From contig FR889429.1 of assembly GCA_000432895.1 (NCBI GenBank), forward strand, positions 571 to 13,915: a DNA stretch of 13,345 nucleotides, in the 5' to 3' direction. Positions 7,284-13,188 of this stretch are shown in pieces. The first letter of the stretch is position 1, and the number at the start of each line of letters is the position of its first letter. A program made the translations under genes and the position numbers. The notes below the pieces were generated by a model. That model was not told the DNA's origin and did no database searches. It saw only the letters and a list, made by a program, of their open reading frames with translations. Origin of the DNA: Firmicutes bacterium CAG:449 (GTDB taxonomy: Bacteria > Bacillota_I > Bacilli_A > RFN20 > CAG-449).

Positions 7284-7961
7284 ATGAATTTAGCAATTAT
7301 TTTATCAGCCGGAATTGGCTCAAGAATGCAAACAAATTTACCAAAACAGTTTATTGAAATAAATAATAAACCACTTTTTATTTACACTCTTGAAAAATTT
7401 AACATCGATGAAATAAATCAAATTATTTTAGTAATTAATCAAGATTATAAAGATTTATATATTACTTACTTGAATAAATTTCCTATTAATAAAGATATAA
7501 AACTTGTTATAGGTGGCTCAACTCGTCAAGAATCAGTTAATAATGCATTACAAGAAATTTCTTGTGATGATTTTGATATTGTTTTAATTCATGATGGAGC
7601 AAGACCATTAATTGAAAAAAATACAATTATCAACAACATTGAAACATGTAAAAATTTTAAAACTCCTGTGATAACTATCACAAACATTGTTGATACAATT
7701 ATTGATAAAGATTATAATTTATTAGATAGAAATAAATTATTAAGTGTGCAGACACCTCAAACATTTATGTTCTATCAAATTAATAAGCTTCATCAAAAAG
7801 CATTAAAAGATAATTTAATAAATATCAGTGATGATGGACAATTAGCAAAAAAATATGGTTTAAATATTAAATATGTTAATGGTTCTCGCCTTAATTTCAA
7901 AGTAACTGAAAAAGATGATATTAAATTATTTGAATTATTATTAAAAGAAGGTGAAAAATAA
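7284..7961 (+). CDS. ispD: 2-C-methyl-D-erythritol 4-phosphate cytidylyltransferase (IspD family)
   Basis: Transfers CMP from CTP to 2-C-methyl-D-erythritol 4-phosphate in the MEP pathway to isoprenoid precursors; cytoplasmic. At 225 residues it has the usual length. Family signatures appear in order: LSAGIGSRM with PKQF (CTP-binding loop and Lys, residues 7-23), GGSTRQESV (~72-80), IHDGARP (~101-107), a DT followed by the LLDR...QTPQTF block (~148-165), SDDGQL, and the C-terminal N-F-K-V-T. The start fits homologues, which begin M-N-x-A-I-I-L-x-A-G. The closest alternative is TarI, the ribitol-5-phosphate cytidylyltransferase of the same fold; no tarJ-like partner is visible, so I prefer IspD. 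It is the first gene of an operon; its TAA shares one A with the ATG of the next gene. It has no recognisable ribosome binding site. Confidence 0.85.
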   Translation: MNLAIILSAGIGSRMQTNLPKQFIEINNKPLFIYTLEKFNIDEINQIILVINQDYKDLYITYLNKFPINKDIKLVIGGSTRQESVNNALQEISCDDFDIVLIHDGARPLIEKNTIINNIETCKNFKTPVITITNIVDTIIDKDYNLLDRNKLLSVQTPQTFMFYQINKLHQKALKDNLINISDDGQLAKKYGLNIKYVNGSRLNFKVTEKDDIKLFELLLKEGEK

Positions 7962-8353
7962 TGGAATACCAAGTTGGAGATATTATGGTTGGTCAAGTAA
8001 CTGGCATTCAGCCATATGGAGCATTTATTCGCTTTCCAAATGAAGAATGTGGATTAATTCATATTTCAGAAATATCCTCTTATTTTGTAAGAAATGTTTC
8101 TGATTATGTAAATGTTGGTCAACATGTTAGAGTAAAAATAATCGATATCTATGTAGAAAAAAATATGTATAGATTATCATTAAAACAAGTCGCAGAAAGA
8201 CGTCGACAAAATATTCGTAAAATGAACAATGATGTTCAACCATTACGAAAAAAAAGGGTAACCATCTCAAAAATTGATTTTGCTCCTCTTCAAGCAAAAT
8301 TACCTGAATGGATTAATATAGAATTAAAAAAAATGGAGGAAGAAAATGGTTAA
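7961..8353 (+). CDS. cvfD: S1-domain RNA-binding regulator, CvfD/YugI (GSP13) type
   Basis: A 130-residue protein with a single S1 RNA-binding domain at residues ~4-75: VGDIMVGQVTGIQPYGAFI, GLIHISEIS, V-G-Q-H-V-R-V-K-I-I-D and R-L-S-L-K are the standard S1 strands. A basic segment follows (ERRRQNIRK), then a C-terminal F-x-P-L-Q-x-x-L-P-E-W-I block as in the CvfD/YugI/general stress protein 13 group. Those proteins associate with ribosomes or mRNA and affect expression after transcription; that role here is inferred from family. The start overlaps the ispD stop (TAATG), with AAGGTG seven bases upstream. The end overlaps pgi by eight bases. As I recall, B. subtilis yugI also lies close to pgi, so the linkage supports the call. 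Confidence 0.85.
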   Translation: MEYQVGDIMVGQVTGIQPYGAFIRFPNEECGLIHISEISSYFVRNVSDYVNVGQHVRVKIIDIYVEKNMYRLSLKQVAERRRQNIRKMNNDVQPLRKKRVTISKIDFAPLQAKLPEWINIELKKMEEENG

Positions 8354-9626
8354 ATTAGATTTAACAAATACTATTGAAAAAATAGACTTTAAAAATTATG
8401 AAGAAAAAGTAAAAGAAATCAATAAAATGATTAATGAAAAAACAGGTAAAGGTAATGATTTCTTAGGTTGGACTACTTGGCCAACAGATTATGATAAAGA
8501 AGAATTTAATAGAATTAAAGAAGCCGCTAAAGAAATTAGAGACAACTATGACGTTTTAGTGGTCGCAGGTATCGGTGGAAGTTATTTAGGAGCAAGATGC
8601 GCTATTGAAGCTTTAAGAGGTCTTTATTCAAATGACAAATTAGAAATCATTTATTTAGGAAACACTTTATCTTCAACATATATTTCTCAAGTCTTAAAAT
8701 ATCTTGAAAAGAAAAATTTTGCTATTAATGTTATTTCTAAATCTGGAACAACCACAGAAACAAGTGTTGCTTTTAGATTATTAAAAGAATTATTAATTAA
8801 AAAAGTTGGTAAAGAAAAAGCTAATAAAGCAATTTACGCGACAACCGATAAAGCTCGTGGAGCTTTAAAACAAGAAGCTAATACTGAAGGATATAAAACT
8901 TTTGTTATTCCTGATGATATTGGAGGAAGATATTCAGTTATTACAGCAGTCGGTTTACTTCCAATCGCTGCAGCAGGACTTGATATAGACCAATTAATGT
9001 TAGGATGCGCTACTGCTCAAAAAGATTTAAATAACGATGATATTTATACTAATGTATGCTATCAATATGCAATTGCTAGACACCACTTCTATACACATAG
9101 TAAAGCAGTTGAATTATTTGTAACATATGAACCACAATTCACTCAAATTGGTGAATGGTTAAAACAATTATTTGGTGAATCAGAAGGAAAAGATAAAAAA
9201 GGCTTATTACCAGATTCAGTCACTTTCTCAACTGATTTACATTCTCTTGGTCAATTTATTCAACAAGGATCACCTGTTTTATTTGAAACAGTAGTTCTTG
9301 CCGAAAACCCTCTTGAAGATGTTGAAGTTCCTCATGATGAAGAAAATCTTGATGGTTTAAATTTCTTAGAAGGCAAGAAAATGTCTTTTGTTAATAAACA
9401 AGCATTTGAAGGCACTTTAAGAGCTCATGTTGATGATGGTAAAGTTCCAAACATCGTTATTTCTGTTGAAAAAATGGATGCTTATAATTTAGGATATCTT
9501 TTCTATTTCTTTATGAGAGCTTGTGCAATGTCTGCTTATTTATTAGACATTAACCCATTCAACCAACCAGGCGTTGAAATTTATAAAAAGAATATGTTCC
9601 ATTTACTTGGAAAACCTGGATATTAA
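8346..9626 (+). CDS. pgi: Glucose-6-phosphate isomerase
   Basis: Interconverts glucose 6-phosphate and fructose 6-phosphate, at the top of glycolysis; cytoplasmic, usually a dimer. At 426 residues it matches the short Firmicutes form (~450). Visible motifs are GIGGSYLGAR (from residue 75), the phosphate-binding SKSGTTTETS (131-140), GGRYS with the catalytic Arg195, ESEGK with the likely catalytic base Glu278, TDLHSLGQF with His299, and the C-terminal NPFNQPGVEIYKKN with the likely active-site Lys414. GGAGG (8335-8339) lies six bases before the ATG, inside the end of the S1 gene, so the two are translationally coupled. It is the last gene of the ispD operon and is followed by a strong terminator. 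Confidence 0.97.
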   Translation: MVKLDLTNTIEKIDFKNYEEKVKEINKMINEKTGKGNDFLGWTTWPTDYDKEEFNRIKEAAKEIRDNYDVLVVAGIGGSYLGARCAIEALRGLYSNDKLEIIYLGNTLSSTYISQVLKYLEKKNFAINVISKSGTTTETSVAFRLLKELLIKKVGKEKANKAIYATTDKARGALKQEANTEGYKTFVIPDDIGGRYSVITAVGLLPIAAAGLDIDQLMLGCATAQKDLNNDDIYTNVCYQYAIARHHFYTHSKAVELFVTYEPQFTQIGEWLKQLFGESEGKDKKGLLPDSVTFSTDLHSLGQFIQQGSPVLFETVVLAENPLEDVEVPHDEENLDGLNFLEGKKMSFVNKQAFEGTLRAHVDDGKVPNIVISVEKMDAYNLGYLFYFFMRACAMSAYLLDINPFNQPGVEIYKKNMFHLLGKPGY

Positions 9627-9643
9627 TATTTAAATCAAATTTT

Positions 9644-9677
9644 AAAAGGCTATGAAGATTAATTCATAGTCTTTTTT
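9644..9677 (+). terminator. Rho-independent terminator of the ispD-S1-pgi operon
   Basis: Bases 9644-9656 (AAAAGGCTATGAA) pair with 9663-9675 in a 13-bp stem with one G-T wobble. The loop is GATTAA and a T run reaches 9677. It lies 17 bases after the pgi stop. On the minus strand the hairpin ends in only four Ts, so it may weakly terminate the convergent ATPase gene, for which I see no other terminator. Confidence 0.87.
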
Positions 9678-9704
9678 AGTGAAGTTAATTTTATATTAAA
9701 CTTA

Positions 9705-11000
9705 TTAAAAATTTAAAATATCATTATTTAATAAAAAATCATATAACCCAATAATATAAACTCCATAATTATTATAATGTGGTTTAATTGAATCTTTCGT
9801 AATTATAATTTTTTTAAAAGCATCATCAATATGAAGAAGTGATTTTTGTTCTTGTTTAATTTTATCTTCACTATCTATAGTATAAGCCACTTGAATATAA
9901 TATCTTTTATCAGCTTGATTACAAACAAAATCAACTTCAGTTTTCTTTAAAACACTTTTACCTTTACTATTTAACTCATACATTTCAACAACTCCGACAT
10001 CAACATTATATCCACGCATGACAAGTTCATTATACACTATGTTTTCCATTAATTTAGGTTGTTCTAATTCTCTAAAATTAAGTCTTGAATTTCTTAACCC
10101 CATATCAGAAAAATAATATTTTAAAGGCGAATTAATATAATTTTTACCCATAATATCATAACGTTTAGGAGTTGAAATTAAAAACGAATCTTTAAAATAT
10201 TCAATATATTTTTTGATTGTATCTGGATGAATTTTTACATGTTTAATTGAATCAAATGCGTTTGATAGTTTTGTTGGGTTAGTAAGTGAACCAATAGAAG
10301 AAGATAAAAAATCTAAAAGTTCACCAAGTTCAATCAAATTTACAATTTTATTTCTATCAATAATATCTTTTAAGTAAGTTTCTTCAAAAATATTGTTTAA
10401 ATATTTAACTTTATCAGCTTCTAGTTTAAATTCAAATAATTTAGGAAGACCACCATATACTACATATTCATTATATGCTTCATCATTGGTTCCAGAGTAA
10501 ACTTGTTTAAATTCTTTAAAAGATAATGGATTAACATGTATTTGCCAACCACGACCTCTAAATTCCGTTATTACATCTTTAGATAAAAATTTAGCATTAC
10601 TTCCAGTAACATAAACATCTAAATTATTTTTTCTTAAATATCCATTTAAAACCGCTTCAAAGTTATCTAATAATTGAATTTCATCTAAAAGAATATAGTA
10701 CATATCTTTATCTACTATTTTACTTTTAATATAATCATTAAATTTTTTAGGATCAACTTTTCTTTTTTTAATATTAATATCCAACAAATCTTCACCAATT
10801 AAATCTAAATAATCTTGAGAATCAAAAGCAAATTTAATGATATGATTTGGTTCAACATTATCGTTTAATAGATAATCATTAAATAATTCAAATAAAAGAT
10901 AAGATTTACCAGAACGTTTAATACCAGTAATTACTTTAATCATCCCATTATGTTTAGAATCAATTAATTGGTTTAAATAAAAGTCTCTTTTAATAATCAT
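9705..11000 (-). CDS. AAA_14/DUF4143 family ATP-binding protein
   Basis: A 431-residue P-loop ATPase of the AAA_14 plus DUF4143 architecture, common in host-associated anaerobes and without an agreed cellular role. The N-terminal ATPase has Walker A GIKRSGKS (residues 26-33), Walker B YYILLDEIQ (Asp106, Glu107), a sensor-like TGSN (132-135) and an arginine-rich FRGRGW (147-152). The C-terminal DUF4143 region spans about residues 200-375 and includes E-V-D-F-V (355-359) followed by YYIQVAY. This resembles the degenerate PD-(D/E)XK nuclease fold of related ATPases, but the usual Lys after the last strand is Ala372. The start is supported by GAGGTG (11011-11006) five bases before the ATG. It stands alone with its own promoter flanked by direct repeats. 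The role is unknown; proposals for the family include defence, toxin-like or DNA-associated functions. Confidence 0.88.
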   Translation of the reverse strand: MIIKRDFYLNQLIDSKHNGMIKVITGIKRSGKSYLLFELFNDYLLNDNVEPNHIIKFAFDSQDYLDLIGEDLLDINIKKRKVDPKKFNDYIKSKIVDKDMYYILLDEIQLLDNFEAVLNGYLRKNNLDVYVTGSNAKFLSKDVITEFRGRGWQIHVNPLSFKEFKQVYSGTNDEAYNEYVVYGGLPKLFEFKLEADKVKYLNNIFEETYLKDIIDRNKIVNLIELGELLDFLSSSIGSLTNPTKLSNAFDSIKHVKIHPDTIKKYIEYFKDSFLISTPKRYDIMGKNYINSPLKYYFSDMGLRNSRLNFRELEQPKLMENIVYNELVMRGYNVDVGVVEMYELNSKGKSVLKKTEVDFVCNQADKRYYIQVAYTIDSEDKIKQEQKSLLHIDDAFKKIIITKDSIKPHYNNYGVYIIGLYDFLLNNDILNF

Positions 11001-11010
11001 ACCAGCACCT

Positions 11011-11030
11011 CACAAGATATTTTATGGGTT
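11011..11030 (+). repeat. 20-bp direct repeat, copy 1 (downstream of the ATPase start site)
   Basis: CACAAGATATTTTATGGGTT at 11011-11030 is repeated exactly at 11096-11115. This copy abuts the ATPase ribosome binding site and lies in the predicted 5' leader. Its last eight bases form the left half of the palindrome at 11023-11038. Confidence 0.9.
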
Positions 11031-11038
11031 TACCCATA
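11023..11038. promoter_or_regulatory. Operator-like palindrome in the ATPase leader
   Basis: TATGGGT-TT-ACCCATA is a perfect inverted repeat of seven-base arms around a two-base centre. It sits about eight to twenty-three bases downstream of the predicted start site. The second 20-bp copy carries only a degraded version (TATGGGT-TC-ACCATT at 11108-11121). It could bind a repressor dimer; no candidate regulator is encoded next to it. Confidence 0.45.
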
Positions 11039-11052
11039 TTTTATTCACTGAT

Positions 11053-11081
11053 ATTTTATTAAAAAATTTATAAGAAATCAA
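11053..11081 (-). promoter_or_regulatory. Probable promoter of the AAA_14/DUF4143 ATPase gene
   Basis: On the minus strand TTGATT (11081-11076), a 17-base spacer and TAAAAT (11058-11053) form a good sigma-A promoter. The start site is expected near 11046. The two 20-bp direct repeats lie on either side of it, one 14 bases upstream of the -35 and one in the leader. Confidence 0.55.
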
Positions 11082-11095
11082 TAGAAGCAATAAAA

Positions 11096-11115
11096 CACAA
11101 GATATTTTATGGGTT
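11096..11115 (+). repeat. 20-bp direct repeat, copy 2 (upstream of the ATPase promoter)
   Basis: Exact copy of 11011-11030, offset by 85 bases. It lies upstream of the ATPase -35 and about 27 bases from the terminator hairpin of the neighbouring lipoprotein operon. The sequence after the repeat (CACCATT) gives only a partial inverted repeat with its GGGT. Confidence 0.9.
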
Positions 11116-11141
11116 CACCATTAAAATAAATTTATCATACA

Positions 11142-11182
11142 AAAAAGTTGTGTATTTCCATAAAAGAAGTTCACAACTTTTT
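11142..11182 (-). terminator. Terminator of the ribokinase-lipoprotein operon
   Basis: AAAAAGTTGTG (11142-11152) pairs with CACAACTTTTT (11172-11182) in an 11-bp stem with a 19-base loop. Read on the minus strand it lies about 40 bases past the lipoprotein stop and ends in TTTTTT (11146-11141). It is shaped to work in both directions. Confidence 0.78.
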
Positions 11183-11220
11183 ATACTATTTATTTAAATT
11201 TCAAATATAAAATTTATTAC

Positions 11221-13176
11221 TTATTCTTGATAGAATGATTGGTTAATATTATCATTATTACCAGATTTAATTACATAATTAGCATAATCACCACTTGTAA
11301 TAGTCGATGTATCTAATACTTTAGTAACATTATCACCATTTTTGACCTCAATAGAACCTAAAACAAAATGTTGTTCAAAATCATAGTGAGTATTTGTTTC
11401 AAGATAGACTCCCCATATTCCTGAATAAGTCATTTTGTTATCACCTGTTCCTCTAGAATATTCAAAACTTGAATAAGGAAAATAAACATAACCATCAAAA
11501 GAAGCAGGTAATATTAAATAACTTCCCCAACCTCTATTATTTGTTTGTTCAGTGGTTGAGCCATCTTTACCATATAATGTATAAGGAGCATCTTTTTTTA
11601 ATAAAGCAATATCTGTATCAGTTTCATTAATAAATATATTTATATATGATACTTTTTTTGATAAATCTTTGATACGAAGAGCAAATCCTTCTCCTGACCA
11701 ATTAATATTTTGGCTAGTTAATCTTAATGCTGATAGTTGATCAGCTTCTGTATATTTAAAAGAAATTTCTGATCCATTTAATGAGCCATTGAAAATACAA
11801 GTATCTTCTGGTTCTATTTCACCATTAAAGGTGGTATTAATAAAGTCACCATTATAATCTTTTATATATTTTGAATTATAATTTTTTGATGTTAAATTGC
11901 TTGTAGAAAGAACAGTTTTAATAATGTCTCCATTTAAAGTTTGAATTTCACCAACTTGATAATTTTGATAATCATCAAATTTCACAGATGTTTCTAAATA
12001 TAGTCCATACACTGCTTCATAATTAAATGTTTTATTACCATTTCCATAATTATCTAAAATAACCATACTTGTATAAGGAATATAAATATAGCCATCAAAA
12101 TTTAATGGAACATTCATATAATATCCATAATTTCTATTAGAAGTAGTAAGTTCTTTTGTACCATCAGAATTATATAAATAATATGATGCTCCTGTTGCAA
12201 GAGCCACACGATCTGAATCAAGTTCATTTAAGAAAACATTAATAAACATATTACTTGAAGAAATATTTTTCATTCTAATAGCAAATCCATCACCTGACCA
12301 ATTGTTGGTATCTGGTTTTAAATATAAATCAGAAACAATATCAGTATCACTATGTTTAAAGGAAACAATTGCACCTTTTTCTAAATTTCCAGTAAATCCA
12401 GTATCAACAGGAATAGCATCTATTAAATTTTTAAATTCATTAATTAAATTTGTAACAGTTTCACTTGAAGTTGCAGCTTTAACTTTTTCAACATATTCAT
12501 CAATTAAATCAAGAACTTTTTCTTCATTATTCTTACGATAGTTTACCGGATTAGCATAATTATTAACTGTTTCAATCCCATTTTTGATTGCTAAAGCTAA
12601 TTCTTCTTTTTCATAATCAACATTTGTTTTTAAATTATCAGCATTTGATTTAAAAGTAGCTACAATTTCATCAATTTCACTACTAGAACTTGCCTTACTT
12701 ATATTACTTTTTGCTTCAGTAATTAAATTGGCGAGTTGATTTTTTTCTTCATCACGATAATTATTAGAATCTTTATATGATTCAACTTCTAATGCTTTTT
12801 CATTTTTATAAGCTTCTAATTCTTCTTTTTCATAATCGGCATTTGTTTTTAAATTATCTGCATTCGTTTTAAAATTATTAACAATTGTTTCAATTTCATT
12901 AACGGAAGTTGCTTTATTAATAGAATTTTTTGCTTCAGTAATAAATTTATTTAATTCATTTTGTTCATTTTGGCGATAGTCATTGAGATTTTTATATTTT
13001 TCAACTTCTTTAATCGCTTGTTCTTTTTTAGTATTTAATTCCGTTTCAACATCAATAGTAGTGGTGCTTGTAGCAGGAGTTTGAGAAGTTTGATTATCAT
13101 TATTACATCCAACTAAAGTAACAGTTCCCGCTAAAAATGTAATCATTAATAAAGATTTTAAAGTTTTATTTTTCAT
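11221..13176 (-). CDS. Lipoprotein with three helical repeats and two copies of an unrecognised ~200-residue domain
   Basis: 651 residues, starting at an ATG six bases after AAGGA. The signal peptide has lipobox LVGC with the lipidated Cys at residue 24, then a Thr/Ser/Asn linker. Residues ~46-256 are three tandem 73-residue repeats, charged and Lys/Glu-rich, predicted helical; the conserved Y-R pairs lie at 67-68, 140-141 and 213-214, and copies 1 and 2 share N-A-D-N-L-K-T and D-Y-E-K-E-E-L. They resemble FIVAR-type three-helix bundles that act as stalks. Residues ~260-455 and ~460-651 are two copies of one beta-rich domain, in register at exactly 200 residues (NWSGDGFAIR with W293, NWSGEGFALR with W493). 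Each holds IN-x-F-x-N-E, FDGY-x-Y-x-PY and G-x-YLET. I do not recognise it; the aromatic-rich pattern suggests a carbohydrate-binding module. Probable role: surface binding of a polysaccharide. It is co-transcribed with the ribokinase ending 12 bases upstream. Confidence 0.87.
   Translation of the reverse strand: MKNKTLKSLLMITFLAGTVTLVGCNNDNQTSQTPATSTTTIDVETELNTKKEQAIKEVEKYKNLNDYRQNEQNELNKFITEAKNSINKATSVNEIETIVNNFKTNADNLKTNADYEKEELEAYKNEKALEVESYKDSNNYRDEEKNQLANLITEAKSNISKASSSSEIDEIVATFKSNADNLKTNVDYEKEELALAIKNGIETVNNYANPVNYRKNNEEKVLDLIDEYVEKVKAATSSETVTNLINEFKNLIDAIPVDTGFTGNLEKGAIVSFKHSDTDIVSDLYLKPDTNNWSGDGFAIRMKNISSSNMFINVFLNELDSDRVALATGASYYLYNSDGTKELTTSNRNYGYYMNVPLNFDGYIYIPYTSMVILDNYGNGNKTFNYEAVYGLYLETSVKFDDYQNYQVGEIQTLNGDIIKTVLSTSNLTSKNYNSKYIKDYNGDFINTTFNGEIEPEDTCIFNGSLNGSEISFKYTEADQLSALRLTSQNINWSGEGFALRIKDLSKKVSYINIFINETDTDIALLKKDAPYTLYGKDGSTTEQTNNRGWGSYLILPASFDGYVYFPYSSFEYSRGTGDNKMTYSGIWGVYLETNTHYDFEQHFVLGSIEVKNGDNVTKVLDTSTITSGDYANYVIKSGNNDNINQSFYQE
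11224..11799 (-). repeat. Copy B of the duplicated ~200-residue domain (inside the lipoprotein)
   Basis: Encodes residues ~460-651 of the 11221-13176 lipoprotein. It aligns with copy A (11812-12399) at a constant 200-residue offset through NWSG-x-GFA, N-E-x-D-x-D, FDGY-x-Y-x-PY, YLET and the closing I-K...N-x-D-x-IN-x-x-F. The duplication is clear in protein but diverged in DNA, so it is old. Confidence 0.85.
11812..12399 (-). repeat. Copy A of the duplicated ~200-residue domain (inside the lipoprotein)
   Basis: Encodes residues ~260-455. Its YLET is followed by a Q-N-Y-Q-V-G-E-I and N-G-D-I-I-K-T-V-L stretch matched in copy B by G-S-I and N-G-D-N-V-T-K-V-L. The C-terminal N-G-D-F-I-N-T-T-F links directly into copy B. 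Confidence 0.85.
12409..13041 (-). repeat. Three tandem 73-residue (219-bp) helical repeats (inside the lipoprotein)
   Basis: Encodes residues ~46-256. Copies 1 and 2 remain close in DNA: the segments around 12600-12650 and 12820-12865 match over most of about 45 bases at a spacing of 219. The third copy is more diverged and ends at I-P-V-D before the first beta-rich domain. Near-identical neighbouring copies could gain or lose units by recombination. Confidence 0.85.
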
Positions 13177-13188
13177 CTTGTATCCTTT

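Noticed and set aside
7284..7961. TarI (ribitol-5-phosphate cytidylyltransferase) instead of IspD
   Set aside because: Same fold and similar motifs, so not excluded. However no tarJ or teichoic-acid gene is adjacent, and the motif set fits IspD.
11011..11115. The 20-bp repeats as a CRISPR array or insertion-sequence ends
   Set aside because: There are only two copies, in direct orientation, with a promoter-like 65-base interval. No cas or transposase gene is present.
11221..13176. The tandem repeats as a sequencing or assembly artefact
   Set aside because: The copies have diverged in many positions while keeping the frame, and the third copy is quite different, so this is a real modular protein.
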